The position numbers and the translations under genes are program-made. This document shows, piece after piece, positions 43,742 to 51,513 of a stretch of DNA of 64,000 bases. The notes under the pieces were generated by a model. It was not told where the DNA came from, made no database searches, and worked only from the letters and a program-made list of their open reading frames with translations. Source of the DNA: Mycobacterium shinjukuense (GTDB lineage Bacteria > Actinomycetota > Actinomycetes > Mycobacteriales > Mycobacteriaceae); assembly GCF_010730055.1 (NCBI RefSeq), contig NZ_AP022575.1, positions 2,480,001 through 2,544,000 of the forward strand. The letters run 5' to 3'. Within the stretch, counting starts at the first letter, position 1; each line of letters opens with the position of its first letter.

Positions 43742-44548
43742 ATGCCGATACCCGCGCCCAGCCCCGATGCACGTGCCGTTGTCACCGGGGCTTCGCAGAA
43801 CATCGGCGCGGCGCTGGCCACCGAACTGGCCGCACGCGGGCACCACCTGATCGTCACCGCGCGGCGCGAGGACGTGTTGACCGAGTTGGCTGCCCGGCTG
43901 GCCGACAAGTACCGCGTCACGGTCGACGTGCGACCGGCCGATCTGGCCGATCCGCAAGAACGATCGAAACTGGCCGACGAGCTGGCCGCCCGGCCCATCT
44001 CGATCCTGTGCGCCAACGCGGGTACCGCGACATTCGGCCCGATCGCATCGCTCGATCCGGCCGGCGAAAAGGCGCAGGTGCAGCTGAATGCCGTGGCGGT
44101 GCACGACCTTACGTTGGCGGTGTTGCCGGGCATGATCGAGCGCAAGGCCGGCGGCATATTGATTTCTGGTTCGGCAGCAGGCAATTCACCGATTCCCTAC
44201 AACGCCACCTATGCCGCCACCAAGGCCTTCGTGAACACCTTCAGTGAATCTCTGCGCGGTGAGCTACGCGGCTCCGGCGTGCACGTCACGCTGCTGGCCC
44301 CGGGCCCGGTTCGCACCGAGCTACCGGATGCCTCCGAAGCGTCACTGGTCGAGAAGCTGGTGCCGGACTTCCTGTGGATTTCCACGGAGCACACCGCTCG
44401 GGTATCGCTGAATGCCTTGGAGCGCAACAAGATGCGCGTCGTTCCGGGTCTGACGTCAAAGGCGATGTCGGTGGCCAGCCAATACGCTCCGCGCGCCATC
44501 GTGGCGCCAATCGTGGGTGCTTTTTACAAGAAGCTTGGGAGCGGCTAG
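43742..44548 (+). CDS. cmrA: Mycolate (beta-keto mycolyl ester) reductase, SDR family
   Basis: A 268-residue short-chain dehydrogenase, the same length as Rv2509. AVVTGASQNIGAALATELAA is the NADPH-binding TGxxxxIG motif, ILCANAGTATFG replaces the usual NNAG, and NATYAATKAFVNTFSESLRG has the YxxxK catalytic pair. Homologues reduce the beta-keto intermediate to mature mycolic acid, in mycobacteria and Corynebacterium. TACGAT (43730-43735) fits a -10 box placed six bases before the ATG, suggesting a leaderless mRNA. The promoter abuts the tandem repeat. Confidence 0.93.
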   Translation: MPIPAPSPDARAVVTGASQNIGAALATELAARGHHLIVTARREDVLTELAARLADKYRVTVDVRPADLADPQERSKLADELAARPISILCANAGTATFGPIASLDPAGEKAQVQLNAVAVHDLTLAVLPGMIERKAGGILISGSAAGNSPIPYNATYAATKAFVNTFSESLRGELRGSGVHVTLLAPGPVRTELPDASEASLVEKLVPDFLWISTEHTARVSLNALERNKMRVVPGLTSKAMSVASQYAPRAIVAPIVGAFYKKLGSG

Positions 44549-44551
44549 GCA

Positions 44552-46171
44552 TCACTTCCGGCGGCGGCGCCCGGTGCCGAAGATGCTGCGGGTGATCTCG
44601 CGTGCGGTGGTGTTAAGGACGCTCTTGACCGTCGGATTCTTGAGTATCTCCTCCCACACCCGGGGGCCCTGGGGCTCCGCCGGAGCGGGCATCGGCGGAA
44701 CTTCAAAATCGTCCGGCCAGGGCAGCGGATCGTACTGCCCCCTCGGGGCCGGGGCCTCCGGGGCCGGGGCCTCCGGGGCCGGGGCCTCCTGCGCCGGCGC
44801 GAGTTTGGCGCTCAGTATCTCGTGGGCGGATGGGCGGTCGATGGTCTGGCCATATACGGCCTGCAACGAGCTTGCCTGGGCCGCAGCGCCAATCGCCTCG
44901 GCGCCGATCGCACCCATCAGCGACCGTGGCACCCTCATGCGGGTCCAGGCGACCGGTGTCGGCGCACCCTTCTCCGAGAGCACGGTGACGACGGCCTCGC
45001 CAATGCCGAGCGACGTCAGCGCGGACCCCAGGTCGTAGACATCGGTTTTCGGATAGGTGCGGACGGTCCTGCCGAGCGCCCTTTGGTCATCGGGGGTAAA
45101 TGCCCGCAGCGCATGTTGAATGCGGGCGCCCAGCTGGGAAAGGACGTCGTTGGGCAGATCCGTGGGCAACTGGGTGCAGAAGAACACCCCCACGCCCTTG
45201 GAGCGAATCAGCTTGACGGTCTGCTCGACCTGTTCGAGGAAAGCCTTGGAGGCGTCGGTGAACAACAGGTGCGCCTCGTCGAAGAAGAACACCAGCTTGG
45301 GTTTGTCCAGGTCGCCCACCTCGGGTAGGAACGTGAACAGGTCCGCCAGCACCCACATCAGAAAGGTGGAGAACATCACCGGGCGCAGGGATTGGCCGCC
45401 GCTGAACTCCAGCAGCGAGATGATGCCGCGGCCGTCGCCATCGACACGCAGCAGGTGCTCGGGTTTGAGTTCCGGCTCGCCGAAGAACGTGTCAGCGCCC
45501 TCGGCTTCCAGGTTGACCAAGGCCCTCAGGATGACGCCTGCCGTGGTAGCAGACACCGCCCCAAGGGATTTCAGCTCGGCTTTGCCCTCGTCACCGATCA
45601 GATAGCTGATGACCGCACGCAGATCCTGCAAATCCAGCAGCGGAAGTCCCCGCTGATCTGCCCAGTGGAAGATCAACCCCAGCGTCGATTCCTGAGTAGC
45701 GTTGAGCCCCAACACCTTTGCCAGCAGAATCGGGCCGAAGCTGGAAATGGTTGCCCGCACCGGAACCCCAACCCCACCGGTACCCAGCGACAGGAACTCC
45801 ACCGGGAACGCCGTCGGCGACCAATCGTCGCCGGTGTCCGTCGCGCGCGCGGCGGTCTTGACGTTGGGTTCCCCCGGGCGGGCCAAACCGGACAAATCGC
45901 CCTTCACGTCGGCCATCAGCACCGCCACACCGGCCGCGCTGAGCTGCTCGGCGATCAGCTGCAGCGTCTTGGTCTTGCCGGTTCCGGTGGCCCCGGCCAC
46001 CAGGCCATGGCGGTTGATGGTGGCCAATGGAATGCGGATCCGCGCGGTCGGGTCGGGCTGGCCGTCGACGACGACCGTGCCCAGCTCCAAAGCCTGGCCG
46101 TCGACGGCGTAGCCGGCCGAGATCCGTTGCGCGGGCCCGCCACGCCCACTCTCAGCCGATTCGGTGCTCAT
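44552..46171 (-). CDS. HerA/DUF853-type P-loop ATPase (Rv2510c homologue)
   Basis: A 539-residue FtsK/HerA-class ATPase. GLVAGATGTGKTKTLQLIAE is Walker A, PKLVFFFDEAHLLFTDASKA is Walker B, then KGVGVFFCTQLPTDLPNDVL and GARIQHALRAFTPDDQRALG give the sensor and arginine finger region. A 15-bp repeat (44755-44799) encodes three EAPAP units in a Pro/Ala linker before the basic C-terminus (GTGRRRRK). ATG 46171 (MSTESAESGRGG) follows GGAAGGGGG. The family has unknown function in bacteria. Convergent with cmrA, three bases apart. Confidence 0.9.
   Translation of the reverse strand: MSTESAESGRGGPAQRISAGYAVDGQALELGTVVVDGQPDPTARIRIPLATINRHGLVAGATGTGKTKTLQLIAEQLSAAGVAVLMADVKGDLSGLARPGEPNVKTAARATDTGDDWSPTAFPVEFLSLGTGGVGVPVRATISSFGPILLAKVLGLNATQESTLGLIFHWADQRGLPLLDLQDLRAVISYLIGDEGKAELKSLGAVSATTAGVILRALVNLEAEGADTFFGEPELKPEHLLRVDGDGRGIISLLEFSGGQSLRPVMFSTFLMWVLADLFTFLPEVGDLDKPKLVFFFDEAHLLFTDASKAFLEQVEQTVKLIRSKGVGVFFCTQLPTDLPNDVLSQLGARIQHALRAFTPDDQRALGRTVRTYPKTDVYDLGSALTSLGIGEAVVTVLSEKGAPTPVAWTRMRVPRSLMGAIGAEAIGAAAQASSLQAVYGQTIDRPSAHEILSAKLAPAQEAPAPEAPAPEAPAPRGQYDPLPWPDDFEVPPMPAPAEPQGPRVWEEILKNPTVKSVLNTTAREITRSIFGTGRRRRK
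44755..44799 (-). repeat. Three in-frame 15-bp repeats (EAPAP) in the HerA-like gene
   Basis: GGGGCCGGGGCCTCC is repeated three times exactly on the plus strand; on the coding strand it gives EAPAPEAPAPEAPAP in a disordered linker. Copy number is likely to vary between strains. Confidence 0.9.
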
Positions 46172-46283
46172 CGTGCCGCGTCCCCCTTCCCGGGTGGCCA
46201 CCCGTGCCGTACCGGCACCGCATCACACTACTTGCCAGGGTGTGGCAGTGGCGACGGCTGACGTGGGCCTACGCTTGAGCGCT

Positions 46284-46931
46284 GTGCGTGACGAACTGGT
46301 CTGGATCGACTGCGAGATGACCGGCCTCGACGTGCGCTGCGACCAGCTGATCGAGATCGCAGCCCTGGTCACCGACGCCGATCTGAACATTCTCGGCGAC
46401 GGAGTCGACGTGGTGATCCACGCCGACGACGCCGTCCTGTCGTCGATGATCGACGTGGTCGCCGAGATGCACGCGCGTTCCGGGCTGATCGACGAGGTGA
46501 AGGCGTCGACGGTCGACCTAGCGACCGCCGAGACTATGGTGCTCGACTACATCAACGAGCACGTCAAGCAACCCAAGACGGCCCCGCTGGCGGGCAACTC
46601 GATCGCCACCGATCGCGCGTTCATCGCCCGCGACATGCCCACACTGGACTCGTTTCTGCACTACCGGATGATCGACGTCAGCTCGATCAAGGAACTCTGC
46701 CGACGCTGGTACCCCAGGATCTACTTCGGCCAGCCGGCCAAGGGGCTTACCCACCGGGCGCTGGCCGACATCCACGAATCCATCCGTGAACTGCAGTACT
46801 ATCGGCGCACCGCATTCGTGCCGCTACCAGGGCCCTCTACCAGCGACATCGCGGCGATCGTCGCCGAACTTTCGGACGGGGCCGGCGCGCCGGAAGATGT
46901 CGATTCGGCCGAGGCGCCCCCGAGCGGCTAA
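46284..46931 (+). CDS. orn: Oligoribonuclease (DEDDh 3'-5' exonuclease)
   Basis: A 215-residue RNase T-like exonuclease, length equal to Rv2511. It degrades 2-5-nt RNAs and pGpG/pApA-type dinucleotides. WIDCEMTGLDVRCDQLIEIA holds the first Asp-Glu pair, PLAGNSIATDRAFIARDMPT the second Asp, and THRALADIHESIRELQYY the His and final Asp of DEDDh. Start GTG 46284 (VRDELVWIDCEMTG); upstream TTG 46275 is an alternative. tRNA-His follows 44 bases downstream, as in H37Rv. Confidence 0.96.
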   Translation: MRDELVWIDCEMTGLDVRCDQLIEIAALVTDADLNILGDGVDVVIHADDAVLSSMIDVVAEMHARSGLIDEVKASTVDLATAETMVLDYINEHVKQPKTAPLAGNSIATDRAFIARDMPTLDSFLHYRMIDVSSIKELCRRWYPRIYFGQPAKGLTHRALADIHESIRELQYYRRTAFVPLPGPSTSDIAAIVAELSDGAGAPEDVDSAEAPPSG

Positions 46932-46975
46932 TATCGACGTCGCCGCTCGTTGACCCCACGGGGCCGGCGGCCATG

Positions 46976-47051
46976 GTGAGTGTAGTTCAGTTGGTAGAGC
47001 ACCAGGTTGTGATCCTGGGTGTCGCGGGTTCGAGTCCCGTCACTCACCCCA
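46976..47051 (+). tRNA. tRNA-His (anticodon GTG), CCA encoded
   Basis: Acceptor GTGAGTG pairs with CACTCAC, the anticodon loop TTGTGAT contains GTG, and the T arm is GCGGG-TTCGAGT-CCCGT. A G at 46975 provides the extra G-1 of tRNA-His, opposite discriminator C. CCA follows directly. In H37Rv IS1081 lies just downstream; here it is a different IS remnant. Confidence 0.96.
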
Positions 47052-47186
47052 CAGGCCGGGATGGCGTTGGTGCGACCTCGCGGCGATGTCAGCGGCCAAC
47101 AGCGCAGCACACATCCAGGCGATGTTGACCTTGCCTCGAGGGCACATGCCGCAGCGCGCCACCGTGTATTGGTGCCGGTGTCGCCG

Positions 47187-47526
47187 CGCCTGAATTTCTT
47201 CACCCCGACCAAAAGCCCGTCGACTACCACCACCGCGACCGGTCGCCGCAAGCGTGTCTATGACCAGCCGGCCACCCGGTGGCAGCGCCTGCAGGCATCC
47301 GGCGTCCTTGATGCCCAACAGCTTTCATGTGGCCGGCACATGTACACAGGGCGGGGCTGCTCGAATCGAGGGGATCAACCAGGCCGGCCTGACCCGCCAG
47401 ATCCACACCATCCAAATGCGGCTGCTGGACCTGGCCAAGGCCAAGACCCAGGCCCTCGCCGCCGCCCGCCACATCGACCTGCAAGCATCGGTCCCGTCAA
47501 CCAACCGATTGGCCAAGGCGAAGTGA
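47187..47526 (+). pseudogene. Decayed IS481/integrase-core transposase C-terminus
   Basis: The reading RLNFFTPTK, then RRKRVYDQPATRWQRLQASG VLDAQQ in one frame, changes to ARIEGINQAGLTRQIHTIQM, RLLDLAKAKTQALAAARHID LQASVP in another and stops at 47524-47526. The order NFFTPTxK, KRxYDxPxTPxQRLxxSG, INPxxLxRQIxxxQxxLLxL is the conserved C-terminal end of integrase-core (rve) transposases of the IS481 type. The catalytic DDE part is missing or unrecognisable and a frameshift is present, so it is dead. The rest of the 47052-47607 gap shows nothing else recognisable. Occurs at the second place where gene order departs from H37Rv. Confidence 0.6.
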
Positions 47527-47576
47527 CGCAAGCCCCACGCACTCAGCATGCGTGAGGCATCAGCCCACCCTTCGCG

Positions 47577-47592
47577 CTCACAATTACGTGAG
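47577..47592. terminator. Candidate hairpin downstream of pgmA
   Basis: CTCAC-AATTAC-GTGAG, a 5-bp stem with a 6-base loop, lies 15 bases beyond the pgmA stop. There is no T-tract. A similar GCGTGAGGCAT sequence is repeated nearby (47550-47560). Weak evidence. Confidence 0.25.
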
Positions 47593-47607
47593 GCACCTCG
47601 ACTCAGG

Positions 47608-49263
47608 TCAACCGGGCCCGCACCCGATCACTCGACAGACCACCTCGCGGGCGGTCTGCTGCACCTGGGCCAGGTGCTCTGGCCCCAGAAACGACTCCGC
47701 GTAGATCTTGTAGACGTCCTCAGTGCCCGACGGTCGGGCGGCAAACCACGCGTTGGGCGTGGTCACCTTGAGCCCGCCCAGCGGCGCACCGTTGCCCGAC
47801 GCGGCGGTCAGCTTTGCGGTGATCGGCTCCCCCGCCAGCTCGGTGGCGGTGACCTGCTCGGCCGACAGCGTGGCCAACCGGGCTTTCTGCGCACGGTCGG
47901 CGGGCGCATCGATCCGCGCGTACGACGGCGTGCCGTAGTGGCCGGCCAGCGCCCGATACCGCTGCGACGGTGTGGCGCCGGTGACGGCCAGGATCTCGGC
48001 GGCCAGCAACGCCATGATGATGCCGTCCTTGTCGGTGGTCCACACCGCTCCGTCGCGCCGCAGAAACGAGGCCCCGGCCGACTCCTCGCCGCCGAAGCCG
48101 ATCGTGCCGCCAATCAGGCCGTCGACGAACCATTTGAACCCCACCGGGACCTCGATGAGCCGGCGTCCGATGCCGGCGACAACCCGGTCGATGATCGAGG
48201 AGCTGACCGCGGTCTTGCCGACGGCCAAGGCCACCGGCCAGGACGGCCGGTGGGTGTAGAGGTAGTCGATGGCCACCGCCAGATAGTGATTCGGGTTCAT
48301 CAGGCCCTCGTCGGGGGTGACGATGCCGTGCCGGTCGGCGTCGGCGTCGTTGCCGGTGGCGATCTGGTAGCGGTCGCGGTTGCCGAACATCGTTCGGATG
48401 AGCCCGGCCATCGCGTCGGGCGAGCTGCAGTCCATCCGGATCTTGCCGTCGGTGTCCAGCGTCATGAACCGCCACGTCGCATCCACCAAGGGATTGACCA
48501 CCGTCAGCTCCAGACCATGGCGCTGGGCGATCTCTCCCCAGTAGTCGACGCTGGCCCCGCCCAGCGGGTCGGCACCGATGGCCACCCCGGCCTCGCGGAT
48601 GGCGGCCACGTCGACCACGTTCGGCAGGTCGTCGACATAGCTGGCCAGGTAGTCGTGGCGGTGCGCAGTCTGCAGTGCGCGGGCCAGCGATACCCGTTTC
48701 ACCGCGGAGCCGGCACGCAGAATCTCGTTGGCGCGCTTGGCTATCGCGTTGGTCGCGTCGCTGCCTGCCGGGCCGCCGTTGGGCGGGTTGTATTTGAAGC
48801 CACCATCGCACGGCGGGTTGTGCGACGGGGTCACCACGATCCCGTCGGCCAGCGCCGCGCTGCGCCCGCGGTTGTAGGTCCCGATGGCGTGGCTGATCGC
48901 CGGTGTCGGAGTGTAGCGGTCGCGGGAGTCCACCACCGCCAGCACTTCATTGGCGGCCAGCACCTCCAGCGCCGACACCCATGCCGGCTCCGAAAGCCCA
49001 TGCGTATCCCGGCCGATGAACAACGGACCGGTGATGCCCCGCGCCGCGCGGTACTCGACGATGGCCTGGGTGATGGCCAGAATATGGGCTTCGTTGAACG
49101 CTCCGTTCAGCGCCGAGCCGCGATGCCCCGACGTGCCGAAGACCACCTGCTGGGCCACGTCGTCGGGGTCGGGTTGCCGCGTGTAGTACGCCGTGACCAG
49201 GTGGCACAGATCGACCAGGTCCTCGGGCTGGGCCGGCTGGCCGGCTCGCGGGTGGGCCACCAT
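47608..49263 (-). CDS. pgmA: Phosphoglucomutase
   Basis: A 551-residue alpha-D-phosphohexomutase interconverting glucose-1- and glucose-6-phosphate, feeding glycogen, trehalose and cell-wall sugars. QQVVFGTSGHRGSALNGAFN opens domain I, DGIVVTPSHNPPCDGGFKYN holds the phosphoserine, IATGNDADADRHGIVTPDEG binds Mg2+, EVPVGFKWFVDGLIGGTIGF with GGEESAG is the sugar loop and ARPSGTEDVYKIYAESFLG the phosphate loop. ATG 49263 (MVAHPRAGQPAQPEDLVDL) matches the H37Rv start; the frame stays open upstream. First gene of the Rv3068c-like block, reading toward the IS remnant. Confidence 0.97.
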   Translation of the reverse strand: MVAHPRAGQPAQPEDLVDLCHLVTAYYTRQPDPDDVAQQVVFGTSGHRGSALNGAFNEAHILAITQAIVEYRAARGITGPLFIGRDTHGLSEPAWVSALEVLAANEVLAVVDSRDRYTPTPAISHAIGTYNRGRSAALADGIVVTPSHNPPCDGGFKYNPPNGGPAGSDATNAIAKRANEILRAGSAVKRVSLARALQTAHRHDYLASYVDDLPNVVDVAAIREAGVAIGADPLGGASVDYWGEIAQRHGLELTVVNPLVDATWRFMTLDTDGKIRMDCSSPDAMAGLIRTMFGNRDRYQIATGNDADADRHGIVTPDEGLMNPNHYLAVAIDYLYTHRPSWPVALAVGKTAVSSSIIDRVVAGIGRRLIEVPVGFKWFVDGLIGGTIGFGGEESAGASFLRRDGAVWTTDKDGIIMALLAAEILAVTGATPSQRYRALAGHYGTPSYARIDAPADRAQKARLATLSAEQVTATELAGEPITAKLTAASGNGAPLGGLKVTTPNAWFAARPSGTEDVYKIYAESFLGPEHLAQVQQTAREVVCRVIGCGPG

Positions 49264-49377
49264 GGCTACCCATTCTGCCCCGTAGTGGCTGCCGCGGGCT
49301 TCCTCGGTGACACGTCGGTCCAACCCAGGCATTACGCTGCGAAGGCGCGCCAACGGCAGACCGGAGGGAATTCACCA

Positions 49378-49776
49378 GTGGCAAACCACGATTACCGGGA
49401 ATTGGCGGCGATTTTCGCCGGCGGAGCGGTGGGCGCCCTGGCCCGAGCGGCGCTGGCCACCCTCGCCGTCCCCGACCCGGCGCGGTGGCCGTGGCCGACG
49501 TTCACCGTCAACATCGTGGGTGCGGTTCTGGTGGGTTACTTCACCACCCGATTGTTGGAGCGGTTGCCGGTGTCGAGTTATCGACGCCCGCTGCTGGGCA
49601 CCGGATTGTGCGGCGGGCTGACCACCTTTTCGACGATGCAGGTCGAGACGCTCAAGATGATCGAACACGGCCATTGGGCCTTGGCCACCTGCTACACCGT
49701 GATCAGCATCGCGTTGGGCCTGCTGGCGGTCCATCTGGCCACGGTCTTGGTGCGTCGGGTCCGAGTGCGCGGATGA
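49378..49776 (+). CDS. crcB1: Fluoride channel CrcB/Fluc subunit 1
   Basis: A 132-residue four-helix membrane protein. GGAVGALARAALATLAVPDP, TFTVNIVGAVLVGYFTTRLL (family TLxVNxxG motif) and GTGLCGGLTTFSTMQVETLK (GxxGGxTTFST) are the Fluc signature, with the polar-track Asn and Thr. Start is GTG 49378 after CGGAGGG. It pairs with the next gene as a heterodimeric dual-topology channel exporting F-. No fluoride riboswitch could be recognised in the 114 bases upstream. Confidence 0.95.
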   Translation: MANHDYRELAAIFAGGAVGALARAALATLAVPDPARWPWPTFTVNIVGAVLVGYFTTRLLERLPVSSYRRPLLGTGLCGGLTTFSTMQVETLKMIEHGHWALATCYTVISIALGLLAVHLATVLVRRVRVRG

Positions 49777-50147
49777 CGGCGGCAACGGCGCTCGTCTGGG
49801 TGGGCGTCATGCTCATCGGCGGCATCGGGTCGGTGGCGCGCTTTCTGGTCGATCGCACGGTCGCCCGCCGGATGGCGCGCGCGTTTCCGTACGGCACGCT
49901 GACGGTGAACATCAGCGGCGCCGCGCTGCTAGGGTTTCTCGGCGGCCTGCTGCTGTCCAAGGACGTGACCTTGCTGGCCGGCACCGCGTTCGTCGGCGCC
50001 TACACCACGTTTTCCACCTGGATGCTGGAAACCCAGCGCCTCACCGAAGAGCGTCAACTGCCGGCGGCGTTCGCCAACATCGCCGTCAGCGTGCTGCTCG
50101 GTCTGGCCGCGGCGCTACTCGGGCAATGGATCGCGGAGCAGCTATGA
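49773..50147 (+). CDS. crcB2: Fluoride channel CrcB/Fluc subunit 2
   Basis: A 124-residue four-helix protein. GGIGSVARFLVDRTVARRMA, GTLTVNISGAALLGFLGGLL and AGTAFVGAYTTFSTWMLETQ repeat the Fluc motifs. Its ATG overlaps the crcB1 stop, and its own stop overlaps the next start (ATGA). Charges around the helices differ from CrcB1, as expected for two genes of opposite topology. Equivalent to Rv3070. Confidence 0.95.
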   Translation: MTAATALVWVGVMLIGGIGSVARFLVDRTVARRMARAFPYGTLTVNISGAALLGFLGGLLLSKDVTLLAGTAFVGAYTTFSTWMLETQRLTEERQLPAAFANIAVSVLLGLAAALLGQWIAEQL

Positions 50148-51253
50148 ACCAGCCCTGCCTGAAGTTGACCGCGTACTTCGGCGAGCGGCAACGCGCGGGC
50201 GGACGAGCCCGGGGGTTTCTCGCCGACGCGATGCTGGATCTGTTCGGCGCCCACGACATCGCGACCAGCGTGATGTTGCGCGGCACCACCGGTTTCGGCA
50301 GCAAACACGTGCTGCGCTCCGACGAGTCGCTGAGCTTGTCCGAGGATCCACCGGTGACCATCGCCGCCGTCGACGTCGAGTCGAAGATTCGCTCCCTGGT
50401 CGACGAGGCGACCGGGCTGGTCGACCGCGGGCTGGTGACGTTGGAACGGGCGCGCCTGGTCACCCGGGACATCGGCGCCGACGCGCTCAACGACGTCGAC
50501 GACCGGACGGGCGACGCGGTCAAACTCACGGTCTACGTCGGCCGCCAGGTGCGGATGGCCGGCAAGCCGGCCTACTACGCCGTCTGCGAGCTGTGCCACC
50601 GTCACGGATTCGCCGGTGCCACAGTGCTTCTCGGAGTCGACGGGACCGCCCATGGCGAGCGCTACCGGGCCCGTTTCTTCGGCCGCAACGTCAACGTCCC
50701 GCAGATGATCATCGCCATCGGGACGGCGGCGCAGGTTCGCACCGCCGCGACCGAACTCGCCGCCACGCTGCCCAACCCGCTGCTGACCGTCGAACGGGTG
50801 CGGCTGTGCAAACGCGACGGCGAGCTGTTCGCCCGCCCACAAGAGCTGCCGCCGACCGATAGCCACGGGCGCGCCCTGTGGCAGAAGCTCATGGTGCACA
50901 CCGCCGAAGCAACCCGCCATCAGGGGCAGCCGATCCACCGCGCGCTGGTCGATCGGCTGTTGCAGTCCGAGACGGCGCGCGGCGCGACCGTGCTGCGCGG
51001 CATTTGGGGCTTTCATGGTGATCATCAACCGCACGGGGACAAGCTGTTTCAACTCGTCCGTAGGGTGCCGGCGACCACCATCATCGTCGATACACCCGAG
51101 GCCATCGCGCGTAGTTTCGCCGTCGTCGACGAGCTGACGACCCGCCACGGGCTGGTAACCAGTGAGATGGTCCCGGCGGCGATGTCGGTCACCGGGTCGC
51201 CGGCTGGACCCCAACGGACCGGCGAAGCCACGCTGGCGCAGTACGACTACTGA
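50144..51253 (+). CDS. Triple DUF190 (PII-like) protein linked to CrcB (Rv3071 homologue)
   Basis: A 369-residue protein, the same length as Rv3071, made of three tandem DUF190 units. Each unit contains an L-Y-F/G-x-R opening and a TxLRG-x-x-G-F-G-type loop: SVMLRGTTGFGSKHVLRSDE (unit 1), ATVLLGVDGTAHGERYRARF (unit 2) and ATVLRGIWGFHGDHQPHGDK (unit 3). DUF190 has a PII-like ferredoxin fold able to form trimers, so one chain may mimic a PII trimer. Translational coupling with crcB2 suggests regulation of fluoride export; ligand unknown. Confidence 0.92.
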   Translation: MNQPCLKLTAYFGERQRAGGRARGFLADAMLDLFGAHDIATSVMLRGTTGFGSKHVLRSDESLSLSEDPPVTIAAVDVESKIRSLVDEATGLVDRGLVTLERARLVTRDIGADALNDVDDRTGDAVKLTVYVGRQVRMAGKPAYYAVCELCHRHGFAGATVLLGVDGTAHGERYRARFFGRNVNVPQMIIAIGTAAQVRTAATELAATLPNPLLTVERVRLCKRDGELFARPQELPPTDSHGRALWQKLMVHTAEATRHQGQPIHRALVDRLLQSETARGATVLRGIWGFHGDHQPHGDKLFQLVRRVPATTIIVDTPEAIARSFAVVDELTTRHGLVTSEMVPAAMSVTGSPAGPQRTGEATLAQYDY

Positions 51254-51503
51254 CGGCCAGCACGTCGGGCGTCCACGCGGGTGGCGGTGACCAAGGGTGA
51301 TGACGCCGCGCCGGGTCAGCGTGCGCGGTTCGTCGAACGCCGGGTTGCCGGCCAGTTCAGCCTGGTATCGCGACACGAATTCGTCGAACCGTTCGGGCTC
51401 GTGGTGGTACCACTCGCGCAGCTCTTGGGACGGCGCGACCTCCCGGCACCAGAGGATCGACATCGTCATAGACCCGAGCGACCCGGATCCGGCTGGCACT
51501 CAT
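51248..51503 (-). pseudogene. DUF488 gene with internal deletion and frameshifts
   Basis: From ATG 51503, MSASRIRVARVYDD is a DUF488 start. The family's conserved central block (RVLVDRxWPRG...) is absent and the sequence jumps to WCREVAPSQELREWYHHEPE, then RFDEFVSRYQAELAGNPAFD in another frame, and finishes in a third frame (PLVTATRVDARRAGRQ, stop 51248-51250). About 80 bases are missing and there are at least two frame changes. In H37Rv the intact gene is Rv3073c (about 118 residues). It overlaps the end of the triple-DUF190 gene by six bases. Confidence 0.8.
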
Positions 51504-51513
51504 GAATAGTGCC

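Noticed and set aside
43556..43742. Possible CRISPR array because of regular repeats
   Set aside because: Units are 57 bp, head to tail with no variable spacers, and there are no cas genes; it is a tandem repeat.
47548..49377. Long plus-strand open frame running through pgmA into crcB1
   Set aside because: Antisense to pgmA, whose motifs are intact; only the last 132 codons (from GTG 49378) are the real CrcB protein.
49264..49377. Fluoride riboswitch upstream of crcB1
   Set aside because: The region is short and no crcB-motif core could be matched.
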